Source: Tribonema minus (lineage: Eukaryota; Sar; Xanthophyceae; Tribonematales; Tribonemataceae). From it: DNA of 64,000 nt. The stretch spans positions 384,266 to 448,265 of the forward strand of contig JAFCMP010000032.1 in NCBI GenBank assembly GCA_017506865.1, read 5' to 3'. The position numbers and the translations under genes were made by a program. The first letter of the stretch is position 1. The number at the start of each line of letters is the position of its first letter. Of this stretch, positions 9,108 to 22,300 are shown in pieces. Under the pieces are notes generated by a model, which was not told the DNA's origin, did no database searches, and was given only the letters and a program-made list of their open reading frames with translations.

Positions 9108-12100
9108 TCAGTCACTCCCGGCATCGTCGTCGTCATCATCGCAGCGATGCTCGACGACGTTGAAGACACCCGCGTCGATGCCGCTCGCGCGCAGTATGCC
9201 CAGCCACGCGACTTGCGTGTGCGACAGGCGGTCGTTGGGGCCCTTGACCTGCAATAAAGTGGCATTGATAGAGCATGAAGCAGCAACAAACTCATCAATG
9301 GATCACGAAACAATGAGTGTGAAGCTACCTGCTGGAGCTGGCCTACCAAACACGTGAGACCTTTCCATACTGAACACCAATACCCGAACGCTAAAAAGCT
9401 TGCACACAGAAGTCTTTTGACTACTGTGGATATGATGGCACTGTTTGACTCGTGGCCAATGACTGCAACAGCGGCGACCACGGTTACTGGTGGAAGGCAC
9501 TTGCGGCTAACCATTCCTTGTCACCTAGAGCTCTACGATCTTTTGATTCGTTTCCATTAGTGTGTGTAGATGACTATGACTGTGCTTTTGCTTCCAAGCA
9601 GTTGCATGGTGCAGCGCGGTGCGATGAATACGGCCATCGAAGAATGACATGTATGTACAAGCTTCGAAAAAGCAACGGTGCCTTGATCATAGGAGGCGTG
9701 TCATTGTGAGTGTTGATGTAATGCAGCTAAGCGAAACCGCCGTTGCCTCCGCATCTCAGAAGGTGTGTTGACCAGTTGTTCAACTTGCCCAAGAACTTTG
9801 GTGCGCAGCGCATGCAACGTCATTTGGCCCGCAAATGACAATCGCGCCCCCCCCGCACGCGCGAGACAAAAAGCTACACGAAGCATCTGCACAGACATGT
9901 TGGGCGTTGAGTGGACACTTGTGCACGCAAAGACGGGGAGGCTCACCTCCACAAACTTGACTGTCACTCGCACGTCGTCCAGAGCCGCGGCAAAGCTAGT
10001 GGCAACCTCGCTGCCGCTGTCGTTGGCACTGCTGCTGCCGCTGCTGCCGCCGCCGCTGCTGCTGCTGCTATTGCTGCCGCAGTCGCTGCTGCTGCGGCTG
10101 CCACTGCCAGCATCTTTCTGGGTGTTACCGACGTCATTCCCAATACAGTCGATGTTGCTGCCATCATCGGCCTTTCCGGCGTTGAAGTCATCGTTGCCGC
10201 CTGAGCAGCAACAGTCGCCGTCAACAGCGCTGCTGGAAGCGTCAACAGCAGCTGCAGTGCCAACACTAATTGTACGGACCGCCGCCGCAGCGGCGCCACG
10301 GGTAGCACTTTGCGCTGCAGCAGCGGCTGCGGCAGCAGCGGAAGGGGGCGTGTCATCGGCAGTGGCACCGGCGGCAGCGACACCAGCAGCAGCAGCAGCA
10401 GCAGCAGGAGCAGCGGCGGCGGTGGCAGGGCTTGCCGTAGCAGCAGCGGCAGCAGCCTCGGTGCTCGTGGAGCGCGCAATGCTGGGCGTCTCAGCGTCGT
10501 ACTCATCATAGTCGATCAGGCCGCTGTCGCCGAGCCACTGCCCGAGGTCGACCGCGTTGCCCTGCGGGGGGGATTGCGGTGTTGAGGGGGGGGCGAGGCG
10601 TTGTGAGGTTTAGGGTTTAGCCAACCCCACCCTAAGGCGCACGAGTCCTTGGAAAATGCTGTGGCGTAATTCCGGTGTACGGGCGGGGTGTCACGCTGCG
10701 GGCAACTACGCGGGGTGCACGCTAACCCTAACCCTAAGTGAGTGGTGTTGGGATGAGGATGAGAGGTCAGGCTCAGGCCTTACCAGAATGAGCCGTGCCC
10801 CTGAAACAGCTGCTCAATGCATTTGGAGTTGGTGACGGAGGCTATTGTGATGCCGCAATACGACCGTGTGTTCAACTAAGCAAAGGCAGAAATATATCAA
10901 TACACTTCAACTGTGCCAAAGCGCCGCCGAGCGCCGGCTGTTGCCGTAGAGTGAAGCAGCACTTGCAACCTGATTACTTCATCTGCTCATCAGCAGTCGC
11001 TCACAAACCCACGCAGGTGCCTGACAATGTTAGTCAGTCTTTGCCACATTGTTCAAGTCATCCAGATGCAGTCAGCGTGAAGTGAGATTTGTAGTTGTTG
11101 CAAGCGTACCGCAGCTGGCAGGGCTTAAGAAATGCGGCATGCAGTTAAGGAAGCTGATGCACGCCTCATGTGTCAACGTACGAGGTCAGGTGAATTCAGG
11201 TCGTATGTACTGAGGTCAGGTCAATTCAGGTCATCGATGCGGTGCACGGCAAGGGAGCTGTAGTTGAATAGAAGCGTGATACATAATCCAAGTCCTTACA
11301 AGTTCTCTGTGCACCCCTCCTGATCTATACAAAAAGTGCAAGCACCTTGTATGCGCCTTCACCACCATGCATGCGTCATGACAAGAGAAGCGACAATATA
11401 GAATTGGCATCATAGTGATATACAAAAAGTCGAGGTCATTGTGGAAATCTCGACTCACAGAGCAGGTTGCGCGGCTTTATCAAAACCCCGACTCAGCTGC
11501 TTGCAGTTGCACGCGAATCGATTATGGCACGCCCCTGTGCCATGCGAGCTACCGCTTCAACTCCAACACAACTTCAACTATGGACGCACCTGCTTGTCCT
11601 GAAAAAACAAACCGGCAAGTCCGCCGCCTGGATGCCTGCTGTCCAGTCACTTCCATTCCAACACAACTGCAAGGACAGACGCACCTGCTTGTCCTGTGCC
11701 CTCAGGAGCAACAGATCCGGCAGTCCACCGCCCAAGTGCCTGCTGTCCAGGCACAGCGCCGTGAGCAGCGAAGCCAGGCCGGCGCCGCCGATGCCCGCGG
11801 CGATGGCCATGAGCTGAGGCAGGGAGAGTCGCCCCCACCGCAGCCACCGCGCTGCCTGCAGGATTTTGTTGAAGTTGTTGCGTTGTGAGATGAGTGAAGA
11901 AATCGAGTACGTGGCGGTTTGCAGTTTGCGACACTGGCTGTTTGAACAGACGTTGAAATTTGAATGATAGCTTTCTGATGCTTTTGCCGTTCGCTCATCT
12001 CTCAGACCTTACTATTGTTATAAATTCGCTGCACGTGGCACAGGCACAGGGGCCAGGAGAAACAATGCTCTAAGCACACCTCGCTGTAATGCGCGTCCCA

Positions 12101-15100
12101 CACCACAGTGGCTGCAGTGACGTCTTGCATGAGCTTTGGCAGATTGTAACCATCGCAAAATGGCATATCAGGCATGCGGCTGCAGGCGCCTAACCCTAAC
12201 CTTAGATTTGCGGCCAAGACAAACTGCCCACAAGTACCTCCCCGTTGCACGCATCCCACGCGCAGCGCGGGGGGCGTCGCTGCCTAAGCCCTAACCCTAG
12301 CCCTAGCCCTAACTCACCCAACTAGAGGCACGGCTGCGCACCGCTCATCTCTCAGACCTCACAGTCGCCACCAAATCGCTGCGTGCGGCACACGCACAGG
12401 GGTCAGGAGAAGCGTTGCTCGACACGCACCTCTCCATAGTGCGCATTCCACGCCGCAGCCACCTCCCCTGCGAGCGCAGTGGGTGATGCTGCATGGATCC
12501 AGTCCAGGCGCGCGGACACCGCGGCGCGGCGGTTGGCGTAGAACAGCGGCGGGCAGTCGAGGTCGAGCGGGGCGTCTTGGAAGGGGGCCTGGAATACGTC
12601 TGCGAGCGCAGAACAAACGGCAAGCAGAGCGGATCGGTCAAGGCGCGTTGGCAGGAAGCCTGGGGATGCTATGACGGGAATGGCGTAGCGGCAACAGCGG
12701 CGGGCAGTCGAGGTCGAGGGGGCGTCTTGGAAGGGGTCCTCCTGGAACACGTCTACAAGGGCAGAAAGGGCACGGAACGCATAGTCATTCAGATGAGTTG
12801 ATCATGCGGGCGGGAGATGTGGTGGGAGGAATGGCATCGCAGCAGCAGCGGAGGTGATGGGCGTTCCGATGACGGGCTTCACTGACAGCGCAGCCATGGT
12901 GGAAAGTCATCCTCAAGTTGCAGCTGAAGTGCACCACGTGAATGATCAGAATTGCTCTCTCGGCACAAGGCCTCGCGAAGCATGCTGAGGGGCTTGGACC
13001 TGCTTCAGGATGCAGCGCAGAAGTGTGGTGTCAACGCAGGACGGCTGTCTGGCACACATACAGATCGAGCATACTTCTTGATGTAGAAGGCGGCATTGGC
13101 ATATGCAGCCAGCGTAATCGCATGCTAGATATCACTGACGCAGAGATATGCTTTCTATGACAAGCAGTACACAGGCCTCATGACAAGCTGAGCATTGCTG
13201 CCTGCAAAAAAAAAAAAAAAACTGGCCCCTCACCCGGCACGTCCATGTAGAGTACGTCCCACATGTGGACGGCGAACAGCGCGCGCAGCTAGCATAGTCA
13301 CGCGCTAAAGCATATCGCCGATGCGGTGATACGCTACATGCATATCAGTGTCGAGCGTTTGCAGCATTGAGTGTGCAGGCCTGCTGAAATTCCTGAGCAA
13401 TGCTGCCTGCAACCTGCCGCTCACCCGGCACGTCCATGTAGAGTACGTCCCACATGAGGAGGGGGAACAGCGCGCGCAGCGGGCCCCCCTCGCAGTGCCA
13501 GCTGCGCCACGCCCCTTGCTCTTCCTGCGAGAAGTACTGCGGTGCACCACAGTATATCGGCTCAGAGACTGGATGTGCTTGCTTGTTGTCCGCAGGAGAC
13601 GCGCTTGCGTCCCAAGCGGCGTGCGAGGAACCCTGAGGAAACCAAACGCGCTGGTGCTTACCAATGATGCAGGTTGATACAATGACAATCACATCAAAAC
13701 CGTAGACTCGGAGACACCGTTGACTCAGAGACCAAATGCGTTTTTCTGTCTGCAGCTGCGGAGCACAGGGGATACTCCAACGCCCGGCATGCAGGGAGAA
13801 CCTATGCTGGTGCCTGACGCTGGTGATGCAGGTGACATCATGAGTGATCACAGTGACGGTGGCAGGTTCTGTCTGTTCAATTCTAGGCCACATGTTGTTG
13901 ACCATGCTTGCAAATTACGGCTTGCACATGGTCTACACCCGAGGTGTCTGCACATTGAGGCTTACATGCACATGATCTTTAGCTGCGGGGCCACATGACT
14001 TCTTTATTTAAAACAAAGGGGCTGTTGATGAATATATGCAGCGTGCATTGTTGTGTTGCATATGTCCAAGTGCATACTTCCATGCCATACTATGCCACCC
14101 ATGCAGGCCAAAGCTACAGATATGCCATCCCTTAACCACACGCACACCAAACACGCCTCTGCTGAGGCCTGCTCGTGCTGACGGCGTGCACTCTCAGGTG
14201 GGGTAGGCAGGCATGGTACTGCTAGGGTAAGGTGGTGGTGTCACTGCTCTCCATCAAAACCTTGAAGAGTGGCCCCTGGCGTGCCCCAGTGCCACAAGCA
14301 CCACGTGTGTGGGTATTCAATACAGCCTGTGTTCATTCACATGCTGCGAGGAACTTGAGCACTTGCGTTCACACAGGCCCCGGGAAAGGCCGCGTTGTTT
14401 GACACACACTAGCAACACGGCCTGCGCTGCTGCGGATACGCTGCCCGAAGTGAGGTGCAGCAAGCCTCACAGCAATGTAAATCCGTGGCTCACTTCAATG
14501 ACTCACTTCAATGACTCACTCTCTCACCTGCATCACGAGTCCCTCCACCCCGCATGCGTCCCCCCTCCCGAACCCGATGAAGCGGCTCTTCACGCCCACG
14601 CTGCAGTTCAGCCGCCGCCCGAACAACTCCAGCCGTGTCGTCACCTGAGCATGGCTGCCGCCCCCTCCCTTCGTGCCACTTCCGCCGCCGCCGCCGCCGC
14701 CCCTGCCGCTGCTACCACGCGCACCTTTGACGCTGCTGGCAGCAGCGCCGCCGCTGCCGCCGTGGCTGCCGCCACTGCCGCCGCTGCTGCGGCGCCGCTT
14801 GGCGCCGCTGCCGCTGCTGCCGTGCCCGCCGTCATCGCTGTGCGCTGCCGCACAAGCGCTCACGATGCGCGCCACGTGTCTATCAGCGGCGAGCGCGCCG
14901 AGATCCAGGTCCCCAAAAGGTGACGTGCCGCTCGCTTCCGCCGTCGAGGCAGCAGCCTCTGCGGCGCTGCTGGCGGCGCCGCTGCTGCTCCTGCGGCGGC
15001 GCCGCTGCGCTGTGGCGGCGGCGGCGGCGCGCTTCTTGCTGCGCTGCTCTCGCGGGCTCTCAAAGGCGCTGCTGTCGCTGTCGCTGTCGCCGCCGCCGCT

Positions 15101-16304
15101 GCTGCTGCTGCGCCGGCGCTTCGGCGGCGTCGCGCCGCGGCCGCTGCTCGCTGCCGCGGCGGCAGCAGCGCTGCTCGGCGCCGCTGAGCCCTGGCCATTG
15201 CCGGCGATACATACGGTATCTTTGTGTCCGCATTCATGTGCTGCGTGCTCGATCGTGGCGAATGCCCTGGGGGTGTGCCCCCTGGGGCCGAGCTCACCGC
15301 CGCCGTTACTGCCTGAGCACTGTGGTGGGGGGAGCAGGGGGGGGATGTGGCTCGGCAGGGGGCCCCCCAGGCGCGTCAGGCGCTTGTCGAGCGCGAGTCG
15401 GAAGCCGGAGCGCACGTGGCCGTCGCGCAGCGCGAGCGTCAGGGCCAGCCGCGCGTCTGCCTGCGGCGCACGTGCAACATGAGATATCACGCGTGCTCAA
15501 TGCGTAATGTCAAAAGCGGAGCACATGTGCCCATCGCGCAGCGCGAGCGTCAGGGCCAGCCGCGCGTCTGCCTGCGCGGCGCGCGCGCAACACAAGATGT
15601 CACCTAGAGCTCTCTACAGGTTTTTGATTCGTTTCCATGTCACGGACCCGGTGAGCACTTATTCCATACTCGTGAAATGCGGCGCGCATGATGAACGGTT
15701 GTCTGATGGCGTTGAGCGCAGTGGTGCCCCCCTGCGTGGAGTTGCACTGCAAGGAGATTTTGGACTGATGAGAGGTACATGCATGAAGTGTCACTTCATC
15801 AAATGGATGCTGAGAAGCACGTCCCACATGCAGTGTTGCGGTGACGACGATCGGCAGCATTCGGTGAAGGCGAGAGCATCGCGGCGTTCTCTGCGATGCA
15901 GCCTGCAGCTCGCGCACCACGGCTACGGGGCTATGGGGATCTGCAATGATGGCAATTAGACACGAAAGGCGAAGACCAGCGCACCATGGCAGTCTCAGCG
16001 AAGTGCACATGGCAGGTTATGAGCCCAGTCCATGGGTGTCTATCGGTTTCGATCAACTGAAGCACGTGGATCATCAGCATGCCACCGCAAGGCGGTCGCA
16101 GCAACAGTGAGCCCGGCTGCCACTGCTGACGGCGAGTACACATGTTGAAGTACACTCATACTTCAAGCGCACTCTTACTGAGCGCTGCACCCCACCTTGC
16201 AGCCCATGTGGACCAGGTCGACAGTGAGCCTGTCCCAGTACCGGCCGCGGCGCTGCAGAGTGCTCCTTCCGCGCAGCAGCTGCATGCCGCGAGGCAGGAA
16301 CGGT

Positions 16305-16339
<35 letters not shown>

Positions 16340-19300
16340 GGCAGAAGCTGTACAGTGTCAACACGAATGCGGATACCACGACGCATGTATGTACGGTGCA
16401 GTTTAGACAGCGTTAACAAATACTCTCGATATACTTCGCGTTCGTGTGATTGACCTTACACAGCATATGTGTGATGTTGAAGTGGGCATTGAAGGTGCTG
16501 ATCACACTGTGTAAACCTCTCATCGGCCGATACACAACATGCATCTTGGGGTAGGGCTAGGGTTTAAGCGTGCCACGCTCTCACAACGTCATTAGAGCGT
16601 CGTCTGTACGTCTGACATATTTGGGACGTCTTGAGTACTTGCAGATGGTGCTTATGCAGGTACAGTCGTGCGATGGTGCTGCAAGATGCAAGGACAAACG
16701 CATCTGCATACGGCATTTGCTTAGGGTTAGGGTTAGGGTTATGCTCCCAAGTACTCTATTAGGGTTATGCTCCCAAGTACTCTGGAGTGCTGCAGAATTG
16801 AGGTGATTGGACTTTTAAGCAACGCCGCCTTGATGTACCGCCGAGCGTTTCCGCACATGTGCATACTTGCAGGTGACGCTCCTCGACTGTGTCACGAGCG
16901 TCATGTCAGAAGCGCCACTGCGCCTGCTCTGTCACGACCAGCAGCAGTGCCCGCATGACAGGCGAGTGGACAGACCACCACCTCTCCATCCCTGCTGTCA
17001 ATTTTTGCAGACACCAACGACCGTTTTCACTCATAGGTGTTACGAAAGCGCAAATATGAGTAGTTGTAGAGGGCGTTGTTCGAGTCAAGGTGAACTTTGA
17101 AGTTTCTTGGAAAAGAATACTTCATACAGTGCGGCCGCTTCTGTGTTGGATGGCGGCCATGATAACCTCTCGATCCGCTACTGATGTGCAATACGAGCCA
17201 CAGCTGCAGCGTTAACTTCAACTCACCTGTGTGAGGAGCGTCACCGCCTCACGGCACCGCCGCGCGTAGCGTGACCAGCACCCGTGCTCATTCAACGCGC
17301 ATCAGCAGATCACCACTCTACTTCTGCTGTCACTCCCTGCAAACCATCATGATGATGATGATGATGCAAACCATCACACCCGCGTCATTTGTACGCGGAC
17401 CTAGCTACATGCCTTGTTGCCAAAACTACACTTCAACTACACTTCAACTTACCTGTGTGAAAAGCGGCACTGCTCGCCGCGCCTGCTCCAGCCTTGCTGT
17501 GACCAGCAGCCGCGCTCATTCGACGTGTCAGCAGATCACAACTCTACTTCTGTGCTTCTGCCGCCGCTTCTCGCAAACCTCCACCACATCCACGTCGTGT
17601 TTAAGTGGATGAAGCCACATGCCTTGTTGCCAGAACTATACTTCAACTAACACTTCAACTCACATGGGTGAGGAGCGTCACTGCCTTGCCGTAACCGCCG
17701 CTGCTCCAGCTTCGCTGTGACCAGACTCAACGAGCGTCAGCAGATCACCACTCTACGCGTGCCGTCACCTTCGCAAACCACCACATTCACGACTTAAGCG
17801 TGGTGCCAAAACTTCAACTTATCTGTGTGAGCAACTTACCTGTGTGAGCGTTCCGCCTCGCCGTACCGCCGCGCCTAACCTAACCCTAACCCTAGCTGCA
17901 ACCCCTTGTTGCCAAAACTACACTTTAACTGCACTTCCACTCACCTGTGTGAGGAGCGTCTCCGCCTTGCCGTACCGCCGCGCCTAACCCTGACCCTAAC
18001 CCTAGCTGCAACCCCTTGTTGCCAAAACTACACTTCAACTACACTTCCACTCACCTGTGTGAGGAGCGTCACCGCCTCGCCCTACCACCGCGCCTGCTCC
18101 AGCCTCGATGTGACCAGGCTCAACGAGCGTCAGCAGATCACCACTCTACTTCTGCCGCCACCTTGGCAAACCACCACATCTACAACTTCGCTTCTTGCCG
18201 GACCTTCAACTTACTTGTGTGAGGAGCGTCACCGCCTCGCCGTAACGCCGCGCCTGCTCCAGCGGCGCAACCCCCTCCCACACCCCTCCCGCCAGCACCC
18301 ACCCCGCATCGAGCTGCAGCAGAAACTCCGGGGGCACTCCAGTGCCGTGTGCCGCTGTTGCTGCTGCTGCCGCTGCTGCTGCTGCTGCTGCCGCAGCGCA
18401 CTGCTGCTCGTGCGCCGCGACCAGCGCCGCCACCGCGGCGGCGGCGAGCGCTGCCGTATCGCCGGCGCCGGCGTCCTGAGCGTAGCGACATGGGTGATGT
18501 CTATGACCCTGATGTATAGCAATGTTGCTTTCAGAAACGCTGTGGCAATGCTGCGGCGAACTACGTACTTGATTATGTGAAGATTTTTCAGCATACTACC
18601 AACTAACCTACTTCATTGTTGTGCAGATTGTTCAGAACAGATGCTGCACGCTTGGTGATGAAAATCACAATCCAAATAATAGTGGTCATGCAGCGACACC
18701 GCAATGACGTGGTGTGACGACATCAGCTGGCCGCTGCTGCGCCGCCTGCAGCCTGCGCGCTGTGACACGCGCCGCCGCTGCTGCGGCCACGCACTACGTC
18801 AGCGCTCCGCTGGCAGCTGCCTAAGCTCTGCGGCGAACGCAGCAATGTCCGACAGCGCAGGGACACCTGCCCGCATGCATTACATGCCGCCGGCATGCTG
18901 CGCGCTTCCACGACGATCTTAACCCTAACCCTAACTATAACCCTAAGGGGCGAGGAATACCCATGTGCGCGCAGGTGGCAGGAACACGCGCTGGTTGCGG
19001 CCGAGAGCTGCGGCAACAGAGCAGCAGCGCTCCACAGCTGCACATTCCACGCAGCACAAAGTGGGCGCGCTCACCAGACAGCAGCTGCCTTCGTGCCGCG
19101 CCAGGCAGCGCGACGCGACGCGCGCTAGCGCCACGACCGCCGCCGCCGCTGCTTCCACTTCGTTTGCACCCTCGCCTTTGTCATCCTTGGCGTCAACTGA
19201 AGAGCACGTGCCCTCAGGCGCTGCCTTGCTTATGCCAAATACGGTTTCCGCTTCTGTAACTGCCAGGTCCGCGACTGGCGCTGCAGCCAGGGCAGCGCTC

Positions 19301-22300
19301 GCAGAGGAGTTCCCGCTGTAAAGTAGACGCATTTTGAGGTGGGCGGTAAGGTCGCGCACGCCGAATGCAGTTTCGGCTTCTGTATTTGCGAAGTCAGCGA
19401 CTGGAGCAGCCAAGGCAGCGCTCGCAGTGGAGTGTCCGCTAGAGAGCAGGCGCATTTGAGGTGGGCATCAAGGTCGCGCACGCCAAATACAGTTGCGGCT
19501 TCTGTAACTGCCAAATCAGCGACTGGAGCAGCAGTTGAGGCAGCGCTCGCAGAGGTGTTACCGCTGCAGAGCAGGCGCGATTTGAGGTGCGCAACAAGGC
19601 CGGGGAAGTGGGGCCAGGACGATTCACAGCAGCTGCAGCTGCGCACTGACATCACACCATGCCAACAGGCGGTGCCCGTCCCCACCTGCATTGTGTGACG
19701 ATATGTGTCTTGCTTGAGGGTTGATGTGCCTGAGTAATATACACTGCATGTACGCTCTACAAGCCGTCGAACAACTGCACTTCCTGGATCTGCCACAAGC
19801 ACTGCGCTGGTGTGCAAAGTACAAACTTGGAGCTGCCCGTCTTGAGAAACCTTCTTCATATAGTTGAACTTGCAGATGGTGACCACAACAGTTACAGTTG
19901 CTTGCTGGCATTTCTGTGTGGCTGTACTCCTGCAGTGCAACGCAGTAGCCTGGTTATACCTCTGAGCACCCTGCTGCGTCCGGTACGAAGCAGATGTAAT
20001 AGGTTTCAGCCGAAGTGTGACAAGCTGCTGTATCAGTAGAAAGCGCAGTCCTAGCCCCCCACCGCTAACCCTAACCCTAAAGTACTCACCGCTGAGCTGC
20101 TGCACACACTGCTGCCGCTCCAGTGGCACTGCCCAGCTCTACTGCCGCCTCCCAGCGCAAAAATTGATCGCGGTGCGCAAAGGCCGGCCACTGTACATTG
20201 ACCCTGCAGCAGTGCACAACACGAGAAGCGATCACATCAAGTACGGTCTAGTGTATTGGGATCACATAGCTGATGTGACTGCGTCTATGTGTACGCGCGT
20301 CGATCACATCAAGTACGGCTGTTTGCAGCATTGGCCTAGTGTATTGGGATCATAGCTGATGTGACTGCGTCCACATGTATGCGCATCGACAGTGCCTCAA
20401 AGCTACGCACATGCTCAAGCATGCATGACAAGCTGGCAGCGCTGGCGGCCACGATGAGTATGGTGGCAGGCAATGCGCTGCGATGATGCACATGCACGGC
20501 GAGCGCCTATACATTGAGAACACAGACAGCTGATGTGTTGTCAGTGCTGCGAGTTGAAGTGTACTTGTTGTGGAGTCCAGGTTCAAATGTTGAAGGCGCG
20601 GCGTCAGCACAGTATGAGTGACGACCTGCAGACGGTTGCAGCAGTCACTCGTAGAGGCAACACGAGGTTGTGGCAGCGCTTGAAAGGGGGCACAAAACAA
20701 CGACTCTCTGCCAATTACGCAGATGCTCATCTGGATGAGTGTGGCAATGTTGAAGTGATGCCAGAGTGTAACTTAAATGTGACAATCTAATAAATGAATG
20801 GGGAACAGGCCTTGGGTTGTGTACTTTTTGCAAAGAGTCGGGGGGGGGAAGCGGCACATGCATCACTTCTTGACTGGTACCGTCCAGCAATCAAGTGTCG
20901 GCACATGTAGGTAACTCAGTTGTGAGTTCATGATGAATACCTGTACTGGGGGTACTTGGCAGATGAGTGTGGCACTGTTGAGGTGGCGCCAAAGTGTCAC
21001 CCCAGTCATAATGTCGTTGATGAAACAATGGCCTTCTGCCAGGTACTTCAAAGTTTGCAGAAGCTCATCTGAATAAGTACGGCAATGTTGAGGTAGGTGA
21101 CGCCAAAAGCGTAACCCCAATCATAACGTTATTGATGTGAATTGCCTGTACTAGGGGTACTTGGCCAGCGTTGTGTGACGACCTGCTGACCGATGCAGCA
21201 GTCTCTTACAGAGGTAACACAAGGTTGTGGCAGTGCTCGAAAGGGCGGCTGTCTGCCAGATTTGCAGTTATATGGCATGTTGAAGTGACGCCAAAGCGAA
21301 ACCCCAGTCATAATGGTGTTAATTACCTGTATTGGGGGTACTTGGCCTTGCCAAATGCCACCAGGAGGCCGGGGCACCAGCTCCACGGCGCGTGTATACT
21401 GGCGGAGAGAGCGCCTCTATTTAGCGCACCAGTGCTGCGAGCAGAGTTGAAACGAGGCGGCACAGCTGTTCAGGTCGCGTTGCAAACCGGTAAATGTCGA
21501 GATGTCACGCATGTATGCACGTCATGAGAGAAGGAAGACAACTACTTCTAGTAGGTTTTCGATGCCCATGACGCCGTTACGACATCATGCATGCGTGCCT
21601 GCGCTAGACTCCTGAGCATATATACCACCGCACCGACAGAAGTGTATACCCTCGCCCCCCCCCCCTCCCCCCCCCCCCCCCTTCTGCACACGTTGCAGCC
21701 AGCAGCAGCAGCAGCAGCAGCAGCGAGCAACGCACCTGCACGTCATGTAGTGCAGCCGCAAGGCGCGGCGGAACAGCCTGCTAGGGCCCTCAGCTCTCAG
21801 CACCATCCAGCGCAGCCCCCCCCCGGCCACGCTTGCCAAGCCCCCGTCGCCGCGTCGAGCATCGCCACAGGCTGAGCCGCTGCCGCTGTTGCTGCAGCGG
21901 CGGACGTTGTGCTGAGCGCTGGTGCTTTGAGCGCTGCCGCTGCTGCTGCTGCGGAGCGCTGCCGCCGCATCGCGCGCCGCGTCGCGCGAGACGCCCAGCT
22001 GTGAGCGAGGGAACAGGGGGGGCGCAGTCGATGGCACCGTTGTGAGATGGTGCGCTCGCGTCAACATGCGCGCATGTCAATGTGCCCGTGCGCGCTTGTT
22101 GCCGATTCACATGACAGTGCGGGAGCTGGCGACCGATGGGGGGGCTTGCATTGAAATAATGGGTGATACGCCAGATGCCATTCCACACACAATGTGCGGA
22201 ATCTGGCGAAGAGTGGGCGGCTGGTGCTACCATGATGGGAGCTACACTTACCTCGACCATGTACGCATGACAAGAAAAACTGACCCCAGCAGCGGACGGA

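Larger units (their letters stand above)
9108..11855 (-). other. FAN1: FAN1 exons 15-17: split VRR-NUC catalytic core
   Basis: Exon 15 (11685..11855) ends just after the metal-binding Asp in GGGLPDLLLL. Exon 16 (9947..10561) is 205 codons, mostly Ala, Ser, Gly and Asp, and ends VRVTVKFVE. Exon 17 (9108..9248) opens VKGPNDRLSHTQVAW and closes with an Asp run. The catalytic Asp and the E-x-K pair are thus about 215 residues apart, against about 15 in human FAN1. If an acceptor inside exon 16 is used instead, the spacing would be shorter. Confidence 0.7.

Noticed and set aside
9765..10511. 248-codon plus-strand frame rich in Leu, Ala and Pro
   Set aside because: It is the antisense shadow of FAN1 exon 16, whose frame is phase-compatible with its neighbours and ends in the conserved FVE.
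14516..15490. Several long plus-strand frames of 195-270 codons
   Set aside because: They are Ala/Pro/Leu-rich shadows of FAN1 exon 12, which carries GRRLNCSVGVKSRF on the minus strand.
17218..18110. Additional FAN1 exons suggested by repeats of LEQARRYGEAVTLLTQ
   Set aside because: The copies are frame-broken and lack acceptors; they are duplicated edges, not coding exons.
17218..18265. CRISPR array
   Set aside because: The repeats vary in length and spacing, are copies of a coding exon edge, and lie in a eukaryotic intron.
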